Below, one piece after another: positions 53,729 through 62,696 of a stretch of DNA of 64,000 nucleotides. The notes beneath the pieces are model-generated. The model did not search any database. It was not told the DNA's origin and saw nothing but the letters and a program-made list of their open reading frames with translations. The DNA comes from Prevotella sp. P5-108 (GTDB lineage: Bacteria > Bacteroidota > Bacteroidia > Bacteroidales > Bacteroidaceae). A program made the translations under genes and the position numbers. The stretch covers positions 28,993 through 92,992 of the forward strand of contig NZ_NPJJ01000026.1 in assembly GCF_002251385.1 (NCBI RefSeq). Reading direction: 5' to 3'. Each line of letters begins with the position of its first letter. The first letter of the stretch is position 1.

Positions 53729-53738
53729 TATTATATAT

Positions 53739-54431
53739 ATGAAGAAAATTGTGATAGCCATCGACGGCCACTCGTCGTGTGGCAAGAGTACCATGGCCAA
53801 AGACCTGGCTCGCGAGATAGGTTATGTCTATGTCGATACGGGCGCCATGTATCGTGCTGTGACCCTCTATGCCCTCCGTGCGGGACTCTTCGGTGCCGAC
53901 GGCAGCATAGACAGCGAGCGCCTGCAGCAGCTGATGCCGCAGATACAGATTACCTTCAAGTTCAACGCCGAGACAGGCCGCCCCGACACCTATCTCAACG
54001 GCTCTCTGGTAGAGCGCGAGATACGTTCGATCGAGGTGAGTTCGCATGTGAGCCCCGTGGCCACGCTCGCCTTTGTGCGCTCAGCCATGGTCGAGCAGCA
54101 GCAGGCTATGGGCCGCGACAAGGGCATCGTGATGGACGGCCGCGACATAGGCACCACCGTCTTCCCCGATGCCGAGCTCAAGATTTTTGTCACCGCCTCG
54201 GCCGAGGTGCGTGCCCAGCGCCGTTACGATGAGCTCAAGGCCAAGGGTATGGAGGCCGACTACGAGGATATCCTTAAGAATGTGCAGGAGCGCGACTACA
54301 TCGACTCCCACCGTGAGGTATCTCCGCTGCGCCAAGCCGACGATGCCATACTTCTGGACAACAGCCACATGACTATCCCTGAGCAGAAGCAGTGGCTCAT
54401 GGACCAGTATCTCGCCAAAGTCAACGCATAG
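53739..54431 (+). CDS. cmk: Cytidylate (CMP/dCMP) kinase
   Basis: 230 aa. Phosphorylates CMP and dCMP with ATP in pyrimidine nucleotide synthesis (EC 2.7.4.25). P-loop [16 protein letters not shown] (residues about 8-23), [20 protein letters not shown]-site [17 protein letters not shown] (about 127-143), [17 protein letters not shown] and lid region [18 protein letters not shown]. The frame is open to 53670 inside porQ, but ATG 53739 gives the canonical N-terminus. A strong terminator follows. Confidence 0.95.
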   Translation: MKKIVIAIDGHSSCGKSTMAKDLAREIGYVYVDTGAMYRAVTLYALRAGLFGADGSIDSERLQQLMPQIQITFKFNAETGRPDTYLNGSLVEREIRSIEVSSHVSPVATLAFVRSAMVEQQQAMGRDKGIVMDGRDIGTTVFPDAELKIFVTASAEVRAQRRYDELKAKGMEADYEDILKNVQERDYIDSHREVSPLRQADDAILLDNSHMTIPEQKQWLMDQYLAKVNA

Positions 54432-54471
54432 ACGCCATACCATTGCTCTCGGGCATACCGCCACGAGAGAT

Positions 54472-54506
54472 ATCCAGGGGAAGAGCCGTTCCCCTGGATT
54501 TTTTTT
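54472..54506 (+). terminator. Intrinsic terminator of porQ-cmk
   Basis: An 11-bp perfect stem, ATCCAGGGGAA with TTCCCCTGGAT, a 6-nt loop and a run of eight T, 41 bp after the cmk stop codon. Confidence 0.92.
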
Positions 54507-54749
54507 GCCCCAGGCTTTTCCCCCGGCTGCTCTCCCCGCACGTTTCATCCCCGCTATTCATCCCGTCGCCGATGATGGCTGTGGTGAGTGCGTTTTCCCG
54601 TCTTTCATGACAGCCTATCGGCTATCACGGGGCGCCCCGACGCGCAGACGGTCTGCCTCCCCGGAAGAACCAATCGTGTTGACTTTCTTCTCCATTCGCC
54701 ATTGAGTTCACAGTGAGCTGCTTTGCGCCCGCCGCGGTTGACTCTCGAG
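54507..54749. other. Intergenic DNA between cmk terminator and repeat array
   Basis: About 240 bp with no gene. It holds a short palindrome, GCAGACGGTCTGC near 54637, and otherwise nothing recognised. Confidence 0.4.
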
Positions 54750-54837
54750 GCTCGTATCGTATGACACGAAGGCTCGTGACATAAGGCACGTGAGCTCGTA
54801 ACGTATGATACGCGGGCTCGTGTCTATTGATACGAGC
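54750..54837. repeat. Array of four 22-bp near-palindromic units (copy 3 of 3)
   Basis: Units at 54750-54771, 54772-54793, 54794-54815 and 54816-54837, no spacers. They have the same invariant symmetric positions as the arrays at 10456 and 35499. It lies in the gap between convergent cmk and nhaD. Confidence 0.9.
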
Positions 54838-54955
54838 CAGCCCAGGCGACCTCCTCGCCGCCAGAGTCGGCTCCGGCGCCGACATTCCTGATGGCGATGC
54901 CGCTGTCGATGCCCTCCCAGCCCACGCTGCTGCCAGCCAAATCTGCCAAACAGAC

Positions 54956-54992
54956 AGCCGGGGCATCCTGCTTGGTCGAGGATGCCCCGGCT
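54956..54992 (-). terminator. Terminator hairpin of nhaD
   Basis: A 13-bp perfect stem, AGCCGGGGCATCC with GGATGCCCCGGCT, and an 11-nt loop, 60 bp after the nhaD stop. On the minus strand it is followed by CTGTCTGTTTGG, which is moderately T-rich. Confidence 0.7.
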
Positions 54993-55051
54993 GGGGTCAT
55001 GAGGGCGGCGCTGGCAGGCGCTGCCGTAGTATGGGGAACTGCTCCGGTGGC

Positions 55052-56407
55052 TTAGAGCGCCACGGGCATGATGAAGGTGCGGATGAGGGCATAGGCCATG
55101 ATGCCGGCGATATAGCCCACAAAGGCTATCCATGTGATGCGGCGCATGTACCATCCGAAGGAGATGCGCTCGAGGCCCATGACCACTACGCCTGCAGCCG
55201 AACCGATGATGAGCATCGAGCCGCCCACTCCGGCACAGTAGGCCAGCAGCTGCCAGAAGATGCCGTCGACTGCCATGTCGCCTGTGGGTGCCACGGGATA
55301 CATGCCCATACATCCTGCCACGAGGGGCACATTGTCGACGATGCTCGACAGCACGCCTATCACGCCGGTGACGAGATAGTGGTTGCCCTGGAATACGTCG
55401 TTGAGCGTCTCGCCCAAGGCTACCAGCACGCCGGTCTGCTCGAGACAGGCCACAGCCATGAGGATGCCAAGGAAGAAGAGTATGGTAGAGAGGTCGATGC
55501 GCGAGAGCAGCGTAGCCACACGCTTCTGCATGCTCGAGCGGTCGCTCTTCTGGCGCAGATGGCGGTAGAAGACCTCGGTGACGGTCCACAGGGTGCCCAG
55601 TACGAGGAGGATGCCCACAAAGGGAGGCAGATGGGTGATGGCCTTGAAGATGGGCACGAAGATGAGTCCGCCTACGCCCACATAGAACACGATGCGGCGC
55701 TGCGACTCGGTGAAGTCGAGCTCTGCGGTCTCGGTCTTGGTGCTGTCGTCAGCCTCGGCCAGCGTGCCCTTGAGGGTAAACTGCAGGATAAAGGCGGGCA
55801 CCACCATCGAGATGAGCGAGGGGATGAGCAGTTCGCTGATTACGCCGAGGGCTGTCACCACGCCCTTGTTCCAGAGCATGATGGTGGTCACGTCGCCTAT
55901 GGGCGAGAACGCGCCGCCCGAGTTGGCGGCTATGATGACCATCGAGGCGTAGATGATGCGCGTGGGGCGGTCTTCGACCAGCTTGCGCAGTATCATCACC
56001 ATGACGATGCTGGTGGTGAGGTTGTCCAGTATGGCTGATAGGAAGAATGTGGCGATGCTGATGCGCCATAGCAGCGCTCTCTTGCTGCGGGTCTGCATCA
56101 CGCCGCGCACCCAGTTGAAGCCACCGTTCTGGTCGACCACCTCGACGATGGTCATCGCTCCCATGAGGAAGAACAGGGTGGTAGAGGTGCTGCCCAGATG
56201 GTGCTCGATGACGGCGCTCACCTGGTTGGCGATGTCGGAGCCGCATCCGTTGATGTAGGCTGCCGGGTCTATCATGAACAGCGTCCAGCACGCCACAAAC
56301 ATAAGCAGCGCTATGGCTGCCTTGTTGACACGTGTCAGGCTCTCGAGCGCGATAAGCAGATAGCCGAACACAAAAACGATGATGATTGCAATAGTCAGTG
56401 TACTCAT
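55052..56407 (-). CDS. nhaD: Na+/H+ antiporter, NhaD family
   Basis: 451-aa inner-membrane antiporter that expels Na+ in exchange for H+. About 12 hydrophobic segments. NhaD/ArsB-fold signatures include FLMGAMTIVEVVDQNGGF, ISIATFFLSAILDNLTTSIV (the unwound Asn/Asp helix), IIAANSGGAFSPIGDVTT and the pseudo-symmetric GVIGVLSSIVDNVPLVAG. C-terminus GGSMLIIGSAAGVVVMGLE. Length is normal. It stands alone and ends in a hairpin; the uracil permease gene lies upstream on the same strand. Confidence 0.93.
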   Translation of the reverse strand: MSTLTIAIIIVFVFGYLLIALESLTRVNKAAIALLMFVACWTLFMIDPAAYINGCGSDIANQVSAVIEHHLGSTSTTLFFLMGAMTIVEVVDQNGGFNWVRGVMQTRSKRALLWRISIATFFLSAILDNLTTSIVMVMILRKLVEDRPTRIIYASMVIIAANSGGAFSPIGDVTTIMLWNKGVVTALGVISELLIPSLISMVVPAFILQFTLKGTLAEADDSTKTETAELDFTESQRRIVFYVGVGGLIFVPIFKAITHLPPFVGILLVLGTLWTVTEVFYRHLRQKSDRSSMQKRVATLLSRIDLSTILFFLGILMAVACLEQTGVLVALGETLNDVFQGNHYLVTGVIGVLSSIVDNVPLVAGCMGMYPVAPTGDMAVDGIFWQLLAYCAGVGGSMLIIGSAAGVVVMGLERISFGWYMRRITWIAFVGYIAGIMAYALIRTFIMPVAL

Positions 56408-56552
56408 TGTTTTTAGTTAAACGTTAATGGATGGATATACTTTAATTGTTAGGATTAGCCTACCTGCCCGCCATCACCGCAGTCCTTGCCGCTGCGGTGG
56501 TGGGGTGGGTGTATGAGGGGGTGTGGGCCGTCAGGGTCTGTGCCAGGATGGT

Positions 56553-57755
56553 CTACTTTTCCTCTGCCTTGGTCTTGGGCAGTACCAGATTGAGCACCAC
56601 GCCGATGACCGCCGACAGACCTATGCCCGAGATGGCAAACGAGCCTCCGGAGAGCACGGCGCCGCCGAGGCCCATAGTGAGCATCACGGAGATGATTATC
56701 ACGTTGCGCGTGTCGTTCATGTCCACGCGGTGCTGCATCAGGTTCTGCACGCCCACGCTGGCTATGGTGCCGAAGAGCAGCAGCATGATGCCGCCCAGCA
56801 CGGCCTGGGGGATAGACTGGAGCAGCGCGCTGAGCTTACCCACGACAGAGAAGCAGATGGCGGTAAGGGCAGAGATGCGTATCACGGCCGGGCTGGTCAC
56901 CTTGGTGATAGACATGGCTCCTGTCACTTCCGAATAGGTGGTCTCGGGAGGTCCTCCAAGAAACGCGGAACACAGACAGGCGAGACCGTCGCCAAGCATG
57001 GTGCGGTGGAGACCAGGGTCTTTGACGAAATCCTTGTCTGCCACGGCGCTCACCACATAGACATCGCCGATATGCTCTATCACCGGCGCTATGGCTACGG
57101 GCATCATGTAGAGGAAGGGGCTCCAGCTGAAGTGGGTGATAGTGTCAAAAGCCACCGGCATGGCTATCCATGAGGCATTGGCCACGCCCGTGAAGTCGAC
57201 CTCGCCCATGCACACCGCCACGATATATCCCACTGCCACGCCCGAGAGTATGGGCACCAACTTCATCAGTCCGCGGCAGAGCGTGAGCACCAGTATGGCG
57301 GTGATAAGCGATACGAAGGCGAGCAGCCAGTGGTCTTTGGCCATGTTGACGGCACTGCCCGAGAGTGAGAGGCCGATGAGGATGATGACGGGGCCTATCA
57401 CCACCGGCGGAAAGAGCCTGTCGAGCAGTTTGCGGCCCTGCCACTTGACCAGAGCGCTCATCACAAAGTAGACAAGCGACACGCTGGTGAGTCCGGCTAT
57501 GGTTCCGGGGAGTCCCCACTGCTTGGTGGCGGCTATGATAGGGGCGATAAAGGCAAACGAGCTGCCCAGGAAGATAGGCACGCGCCCCTTGGTGACAACA
57601 TGGAAGATGAGGGTGCCCACACCGGCGGTGAAGAGTGCCGTGGCGGGATTGATGCCAATAAGAAGGGGTACCAGCACCGTAGCGCCAAAGGCTACGAAGA
57701 GAAACTGCACACCCACGATGGTTTTCTTGGCAGGCGATAATTGTTCTGTGTTCAT
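56553..57755 (-). CDS. uraA: Uracil-xanthine permease (UraA-type NCS2 transporter)
   Basis: 400-aa proton-linked nucleobase importer with about 14 helices. Family marks: VGVQFLFVAFGATVLVPLLI at the start, FLGSSFAFIAP (short beta-strand region of substrate site), PVVIGPVIILIGLSL, the block CSAFLGGPPETTYSEVTGAM, and QSIPQAVLGGIMLLLFG. The conserved Glu residues of the substrate site lie in IEHIGD and PETTYSE. A -7 element TACTTTTG on the minus strand (57789-57796) precedes it. A weak inverted repeat at 56471-56503 lies after the stop and may end the transcript. Confidence 0.93.
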   Translation of the reverse strand: MNTEQLSPAKKTIVGVQFLFVAFGATVLVPLLIGINPATALFTAGVGTLIFHVVTKGRVPIFLGSSFAFIAPIIAATKQWGLPGTIAGLTSVSLVYFVMSALVKWQGRKLLDRLFPPVVIGPVIILIGLSLSGSAVNMAKDHWLLAFVSLITAILVLTLCRGLMKLVPILSGVAVGYIVAVCMGEVDFTGVANASWIAMPVAFDTITHFSWSPFLYMMPVAIAPVIEHIGDVYVVSAVADKDFVKDPGLHRTMLGDGLACLCSAFLGGPPETTYSEVTGAMSITKVTSPAVIRISALTAICFSVVGKLSALLQSIPQAVLGGIMLLLFGTIASVGVQNLMQHRVDMNDTRNVIIISVMLTMGLGGAVLSGGSFAISGIGLSAVIGVVLNLVLPKTKAEEK

Positions 57756-57868
57756 GACAAGTTAGATGAAGTTGATTATAAATCTTGGCAAAAGTATATG
57801 TTTTTTTCTGAACTACATCGCGTTTGCCCTATTTTTTTCCTACAGGGAAAGAATTTTAACCTAAAAAC

Positions 57869-57899
57869 TTGCAGGTTACAGATAAAGAGTGTATTTTTG
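57869..57899 (+). promoter_or_regulatory. Bacteroidota promoter upstream of the fucosidase gene
   Basis: TTG at 57869-57871, a 20-bp spacer and TATTTTTG at 57892-57899 match the consensus. The predicted start near 57906 leaves a leader of about 218 nt before ATG 58124. Confidence 0.7.
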
Positions 57900-57906
57900 A
57901 ATTCCC

Positions 57907-58123
57907 AAACCAGTCCCATGCCTCTCGCTCAGAAGAGGAGACCGTAGCCCGGAGAGCATCGGTAAGGAGAGGCGGAATGAGCCGCCCCGTGGCTCTGCCG
58001 GCAACAGTCGGTCGCCCGCCAAGCCTCTGGCCCGCGCCCGCAAGCATGGCTCCGTCGCCGCGCAACGGGGTGGGGCGCACAGGAGAAGTCACAGAAATGA
58101 CACAAACTATAATTAAAAATTAC
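57907..58123 (+). other. Long G+C-rich leader of the fucosidase gene
   Basis: This stretch is transcribed if the promoter at 57869 is used. It is far richer in G+C than its A+T-rich upstream flank and holds short inverted repeats such as GGCGG-AATGA-GCCGCC near 57972-57987. The frame is open across it, but codon use and residue content (Arg, Pro, Ala, Ser) do not look like protein. Confidence 0.45.
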
Positions 58124-59437
58124 ATGAAAATGCCTAACTTCAAGAGAGTAGCCATCGCGCTGACAGCACTGCTGCTTACTGCCACATCGGCAAGCGCCAA
58201 GTATGAACCCACCGAAGACAATCTGCAGGCCAGAAAGGAATTCCGCGACATGGGCTTTGGTGTCTTTCTCCACTGGGGTCTCTACAGTATGCTTGCCACT
58301 GGCGAGTGGACTATGACCAACAAGAACCTGAACTATCATGAGTATGAGAAGCTCGCCAAAGGTTTCTACCCCGCTGAGTTTGACGCTGCCAAGTGGGTCA
58401 GCGCTATCAAGGCGTCGGGTGCCAAGTACATCTGCTTCACCACTCGTCATCACGAGGGTTTCTCTATGTTCAAGACCAAGTACAGCAATTATAATATTGT
58501 AGACGGCACTCCCTTCAAGCGCGACATCCTCAAGGAACTCGCCGACGAGTGTCATCGCCAGGGCATCGCCCTCCATCTCTACTACTCGCATCTGGACTGG
58601 TATCGCGAGGACTACCCCTGGGGACGCACCGGAAGAGGTACCGGACGACCCAGCGCCAAGGGCGACTGGAAGAGCTATTACCAGTTTATGAACAACCAGC
58701 TGACCGAGCTGCTTACCAACTATGGTAAGATTGGTGCCATCTGGTTTGACGGATGGTGGGACCACAATGAAGACCCCAACTTCGACTGGCAGCTGCCCGA
58801 GCAGTATGCCCTCATCCACGGTCTGCAGCCCGCCTGTCTCGTCGGCAACAACCACCACGTCACTCCTTTCGATGGCGAGGATATGCAAATCTTCGAGCGC
58901 GACCTGCCTGGTGAGAATACCGCCGGACTCTCTGGCCAGGACATCAGCCGTCTGCCCCTCGAGACCTGCGAGACCATGAATGGTATGTGGGGTTATAAGA
59001 TTACCGACCAGAACTATAAGAACAAGAAGACACTGGTGCAGTATCTCGTCCGCGCTGCTGGCAAGAACGCCAACCTGCTCATGAACATCGGCCCTCAGCC
59101 CGACGGCAATCTCCCGGAGGTGGCCGTGAGTCGTCTGGCCGAAATGGGTGAGTGGATGAAGACCTACGGCGAGACCATCTATGGTTGCCGTGCGGGCATC
59201 GTGGCTCCCCACAACTGGGGCGTGACCACCCAGAAGGGCAATAAGCTCTATGTGCACATCCTCGACCTCAAGGACAAGGGCCTCTTCCTCCCCACTGGCA
59301 ACAAGAAGATAAAGAGCGCTGTCGACTTCGTCACCCGTAGACCTGTCAAGATGGCCAAGAGCGGCGACGGCATCACTCTGTTGCTCAACGAGGTGCCCAC
59401 CGAGATAGACAAGGTGATAGAACTGGAACTGAAATAA
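58124..59437 (+). CDS. Alpha-L-fucosidase (GH29)
   Basis: 437-aa exported retaining fucosidase. Signal peptide MKMPNFKRVAIALTALLL, ending TSASA. The GH29 barrel begins MGFGVFLHWGLYSMLATGEW, with FTTRHHEGFSMF (His cluster for fucose). The nucleophile Asp lies in IGAIWFDGWWDH (about residue 209); the acid/base is not conserved in sequence and is not assigned. Length suits the catalytic barrel plus a small C-terminal beta domain. The nucleophile block lacks the longer lectin additions of some GH29 enzymes. The start at 58124 is chosen over in-frame 58097. A small gene follows after 12 bp. Confidence 0.92.
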   Translation: MKMPNFKRVAIALTALLLTATSASAKYEPTEDNLQARKEFRDMGFGVFLHWGLYSMLATGEWTMTNKNLNYHEYEKLAKGFYPAEFDAAKWVSAIKASGAKYICFTTRHHEGFSMFKTKYSNYNIVDGTPFKRDILKELADECHRQGIALHLYYSHLDWYREDYPWGRTGRGTGRPSAKGDWKSYYQFMNNQLTELLTNYGKIGAIWFDGWWDHNEDPNFDWQLPEQYALIHGLQPACLVGNNHHVTPFDGEDMQIFERDLPGENTAGLSGQDISRLPLETCETMNGMWGYKITDQNYKNKKTLVQYLVRAAGKNANLLMNIGPQPDGNLPEVAVSRLAEMGEWMKTYGETIYGCRAGIVAPHNWGVTTQKGNKLYVHILDLKDKGLFLPTGNKKIKSAVDFVTRRPVKMAKSGDGITLLLNEVPTEIDKVIELELK

Positions 59438-59449
59438 GTAGAATGAAGC

Positions 59450-59818
59450 ATGGGAAGAAACAAATTCTCACAGACTGAAATCATTCAAATAGCCAAACTG
59501 CTCAGACTGAAGAACGCAGGTAACCGCGCCCAGCAGAAGCAGGTAAGACATGAACTCAGAGTCAATTACGAGTTCAACATCTCTGACTTCAACGAGCCTG
59601 GCCGTGCTTTCGGCGAAGACGAACTGCAGGCCGCGCTCGACCGTGGTGCCATTCAGATACTCGACGACGCCACTATTGCCTATATGAAGGCTAAGCGTGC
59701 CCGCGACCGTGCCCGCGATGAGGCTGAACGCCAGCGCCAGGCAGTGGAAAGCGGCGAGCAGACCGACTGGCAACAGGCTATGCGAGAGTGGGAGGACTGG
59801 GAAAAAGCGCAGAAATGA
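59450..59818 (+). CDS. Small conserved cytoplasmic protein of unknown function
   Basis: 122 aa. Begins MGRNKFSQTEIIQIAKLLRL, then EFNISDFNEPGRAFGEDELQ and a long charged helix (YMKAKRARDRARDEAERQRQ) ending DWQQAMREWEDWEKAQK. It looks like a small helical protein that could bind nucleic acid or a partner through the charged helix. I do not know a function. It starts 12 bp after the fucosidase stop and is presumably co-transcribed, though a role in fucose use is not implied. Confidence 0.75.
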   Translation: MGRNKFSQTEIIQIAKLLRLKNAGNRAQQKQVRHELRVNYEFNISDFNEPGRAFGEDELQAALDRGAIQILDDATIAYMKAKRARDRARDEAERQRQAVESGEQTDWQQAMREWEDWEKAQK

Positions 59819-59888
59819 CCGCACAGGTCCTGCCCATAGTCAGGACCGTTCCAGCGTCCATCACAGTCTGGACAGCAATCAACAGAAA

Positions 59889-59931
59889 ATGGGGGAAAAC
59901 CAAAGGCACAATGCCAGTGGTTTTCCCCCAT
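59889..59931. terminator. Hairpin between convergent genes
   Basis: A 14-bp perfect stem, ATGGGGGAAAACCA with TGGTTTTCCCCCAT, and a 15-nt loop. The minus-strand side is followed by TTTCTGTTG and is the better terminator, for the acetyltransferase gene; it may stop both directions. Confidence 0.7.
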
Positions 59932-60009
59932 CTCGTATAGATAGTCTTCTGTGTCGTATAGTTTTGCTCCAGCGTCGCCGGGGTCATCTCCCAGCCAGCC
60001 GGGATGGCC

Positions 60010-60576
60010 TTACAGCTTGTATTGCATGTGCTTCATGGCGTGTCCGCCCCAAGCAGAGTCGTCCACATGCACAAAACCTATGCGGGAGTAGAGCTTCTCG
60101 GCCTTGGGGTTGCCCTTGTCTACGAGCAGACCTACTGCCGGCAGTCCCAGGGTGCGTGCCTTGTCTATGGTAGCCTCGATGAGCTGCGAGGCAATGCCCT
60201 TGCCGCGGTATTCGGGCTTCACACAGATGCTGTCGATATAGAGTTCGCCAGCCTGGGTTTCGTCGTCGATGGCAGAGAAGTCACGGCCAAAGCGGTGGAG
60301 GGCCTCTCTGATGAACGCCTGACGCAATTGGTGCAGCTGTCCGCCATCATAGCTCACGCAGATGCCGGCGATGTCGTCGCCGTCGAGGGCTACCAGCGTG
60401 TTGAGATGACTGTACTGACTGTCGGTGCGCTCTACCAGAGCGGTCATCATGTCTTCAAACTCGTCGAGCGTATGGTTGTCGCCGGCGAAGTACTGGCAGC
60501 ACTCGTAGTTCATGGCCACCATGATGAGCCGGGCTATCTCGCGCGACTGTAGGGGTGTTGCGGTGATAGTCTTCAT
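60010..60576 (-). CDS. GNAT-family N-acetyltransferase
   Basis: 188 aa. The acetyl-CoA binding core is visible as YIDSICVKPEYRGKGIASQL (beta4 and the R/QxxGxG/A loop as RGKGIA, about residues 124-130), followed by GLPAVGLLVDKGNPKAEKLY and IGFVHVDD. The N-terminal 60 residues (LIMVAMNYECCQYFAGDNHT) hold a short region before the core that may recognise the acceptor. The acceptor is unknown. It stands alone on its strand, between the histidine kinase and the convergent small gene. Confidence 0.88.
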   Translation of the reverse strand: MKTITATPLQSREIARLIMVAMNYECCQYFAGDNHTLDEFEDMMTALVERTDSQYSHLNTLVALDGDDIAGICVSYDGGQLHQLRQAFIREALHRFGRDFSAIDDETQAGELYIDSICVKPEYRGKGIASQLIEATIDKARTLGLPAVGLLVDKGNPKAEKLYSRIGFVHVDDSAWGGHAMKHMQYKL

Positions 60577-60595
60577 GTTGTTTGTTCTTGTATTG

Positions 60596-62005
60596 TTACT
60601 TGTTTAGGGTAAATTCAAATCTCATTCCACCTTCAGCGGGGCACGTGGCGGTGATGGAGCCACCGTGCAGCCCCACGGCGTTCTTGACGATGGCGAGCCC
60701 GAGCCCTGTGCCGCCCATCTTCCGGCTGCGCCCCTTGTCTACTCGGTAGAAGCGCTCGAATATGCGTGACAGATGCTGAGGCTCGATGCCCACTCCGTTG
60801 TCGCTGAAGACAAACCGCCACTGGCTGCCCTCGTCATGGGCGCTCAGCTGGATGGTGGTGCCCTCGCCGGCATAGGCTATGGCGTTGTCGGTGAGGTTGC
60901 GGAAGATGCTGTAGAGCAGACTCTGGTTGCCGTGGATGACGAGCCGTTCGGGCAAGTCTACCACTGCCTTCATTCCCTTCTGCTCCAGTTGTAGGGCGGT
61001 GGTCTTGGCGATGCCCGCCACGAGCTGCGCCACGTCGACATCGGTGAAGTCCATCATCTGGACGCCGTCGTCCATCTTGTTGAGCGTCGATATGTCTTGC
61101 AGTAGTGACGTGAGGCGTTGGCTCTGGGCATAACAGCGCTCCAGAAACTGCTGGCGCATGGCATCGTCGACATTGGGGTTGTCGAGGATGGTCTCCAGAT
61201 AGCCCTGGATGCTTGCCACAGGAGTCTTGAGTTCGTGGGCAATGTTCTGGGTGAGCTGCCGCTTGAGCACATCCTGCTCCCGGCGGGTGTGCTGCAGCTG
61301 TTTGTATATCTTGATGATTTTCTCGGCTATCTCTCCCAGTTCGTCGTTGGGGAAGTTGATGAGCTCCTCGGTCTCCAGCGACTCGTTGTGACCCGCCCTG
61401 ATGGCAAAGGCGCGCAACGTGGATATGTTCTTGCCCAGCCTGTGTGCGAAGTGGTAGAGTATGATGACCAATATGAAGATTGCAGCCAATGCAAACCACA
61501 GGTAATGCTGGTCTGCCTGGAGCGATTTGGCCAGGTCGTGGTTGTAGGGCAAAGCGCTGCGCACGATGAGGCTGTCGTCGGGGTAGTAGGACGCCGAGTA
61601 GAAGAAGTAGCCCTTCATCGTGTTGCTGCTGCGCTCGACGGTAGAGCCCGTGCCATGCTCGAGCGCCTGCTTGACTTCAGGGCGCGAGGCGTGGTTGCCA
61701 ATGTGGGCTTTGCGCTTGGACCAGTTGTCATAGATTACTACGCCCGACGGACGGATGAGGGTCACTCTCAGTCCCGGTGCATGGTGCCGGCGCACATAGT
61801 CGCTGTACTCCCGCTCGGTGGCGATGACACCGTCGTGGATTTCGTCGGCCATGCGGTCGTTGAAGTCCTGCAGCCTGATGTTGAGAGCGTCTATCTTGAA
61901 CTGTTTCTCCCTCGCCTGCTGATACACGATGAACGTGCTGGCGAAGACCAGAAACACGGCGATGACGCCTACAAACAACTTCTGTCCTACCGTGGGTCTT
62001 CTCAT
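60596..62005 (-). CDS. Sensor histidine kinase
   Basis: 469 aa. Two membrane helices (FVGVIAVFLVFASTFIVYQQ near 10-30 and HYLWFALAAIFILVIILYHF near 167-186) enclose a periplasmic sensor region (SDYVRRHHAPGLRVTLIRPS). A HAMP-like segment leads to HisKA (LTQNIAHELKTPVASIQG, phospho-His about residue 260) and HATPase (NLTDNAIAYAGEG, SDNGVGIEPQHLSRIFERFY, GGTGLGLAIVKNAVGLHGG). All catalytic boxes are intact. ATG 62005 is 4 bp after the stop of the response regulator gene upstream; TTG 62020 is less likely. Confidence 0.93.
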   Translation of the reverse strand: MRRPTVGQKLFVGVIAVFLVFASTFIVYQQAREKQFKIDALNIRLQDFNDRMADEIHDGVIATEREYSDYVRRHHAPGLRVTLIRPSGVVIYDNWSKRKAHIGNHASRPEVKQALEHGTGSTVERSSNTMKGYFFYSASYYPDDSLIVRSALPYNHDLAKSLQADQHYLWFALAAIFILVIILYHFAHRLGKNISTLRAFAIRAGHNESLETEELINFPNDELGEIAEKIIKIYKQLQHTRREQDVLKRQLTQNIAHELKTPVASIQGYLETILDNPNVDDAMRQQFLERCYAQSQRLTSLLQDISTLNKMDDGVQMMDFTDVDVAQLVAGIAKTTALQLEQKGMKAVVDLPERLVIHGNQSLLYSIFRNLTDNAIAYAGEGTTIQLSAHDEGSQWRFVFSDNGVGIEPQHLSRIFERFYRVDKGRSRKMGGTGLGLAIVKNAVGLHGGSITATCPAEGGMRFEFTLNK

Positions 62006-62009
62006 AGTG

Positions 62010-62696
62010 TTACTCTTCAAAGAAATAGCCGTAACCCAGCCTTGTCACGATGTGGTGGGCATAGTCCTTAATCTTCTTGCGCATGCGGGTGATGTTGACA
62101 TCGACTGTGCGGTCGAGCACCAGCACGTCTTTGGGCCAGATGCGGTTGATGAGTTCCTGGCGGGAGAAGACATGGCCACGCTCACGCAACAGCAGCGCCA
62201 GGAGTTCAAACTCGGTCTTGCTGAAGGGGATGTCTTCGCCGTCGATGCTCACGGTCTTTTTGTCGAGGTTGACTTCGAGCCCGCGGAACTTCAGTATCTG
62301 CTGTCCGACGCTCTTTTCGCCCGAGCGGCGGAGCACCGCCCTTACGCGTGCCATCACTTCGCGTATGGAGAATGGCTTGGCGATATAGTCGTCGGCACCC
62401 AGATTGAGTCCGTTGACCTTGTCGTTTTCATCGGTCTTGGCGGTGAGGAAGATGATGGGTACGTGGGCTGTCTCGGGGTTGGACTTCAGCCTCTCTGCCA
62501 TTGCAAACCCATCCATGCCGCCCATCATCACGTCGAGAAGCAGCAGGTCGAAGCGCGCCAGATTCTTCTCCAGCGCCTCTTCTGCCGAGTATGCGGTAGC
62601 TACCTGATATCCTTCGGTCTCAAGATTGAACTTCAGGATTTCGCAGAGGTCCTGTTCGTCGTCGACGACCATAATTCGAGCTTTGTTTTCTTCCAT
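62010..62696 (-). CDS. OmpR/PhoB-family response regulator
   Basis: 228 aa. Receiver domain with acidic pocket (MVVDDEQDLCEI), phospho-Asp in FDLLLLDVMMGGMDG (about residue 53) and Lys in GADDYIAKPF. The C-terminal winged helix is of the OmpR type (FSKTEFELLALLLRERGHVF, then VDVNITRMRKKI and RLGYGYFFEE). It forms a pair with the histidine kinase 4 bp downstream. The signal is unknown; close relatives include RprY-type and PhoB-type regulators, which I cannot tell apart here. ATG 62696 gives the usual start. Confidence 0.93.
   Translation of the reverse strand: MEENKARIMVVDDEQDLCEILKFNLETEGYQVATAYSAEEALEKNLARFDLLLLDVMMGGMDGFAMAERLKSNPETAHVPIIFLTAKTDENDKVNGLNLGADDYIAKPFSIREVMARVRAVLRRSGEKSVGQQILKFRGLEVNLDKKTVSIDGEDIPFSKTEFELLALLLRERGHVFSRQELINRIWPKDVLVLDRTVDVNITRMRKKIKDYAHHIVTRLGYGYFFEE

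Noticed and set aside
54708..55589. Minus-strand frame covering the third 22-bp array and the end of nhaD
   Set aside because: Runs through a terminator hairpin and overlaps nhaD in another frame; composition is not protein-like.
57856..58092. Minus-strand frame of 78 codons in the fucosidase leader
   Set aside because: Pro/Arg/Gly-rich, no start context, and covers a probable promoter; more likely a by-product of high G+C.
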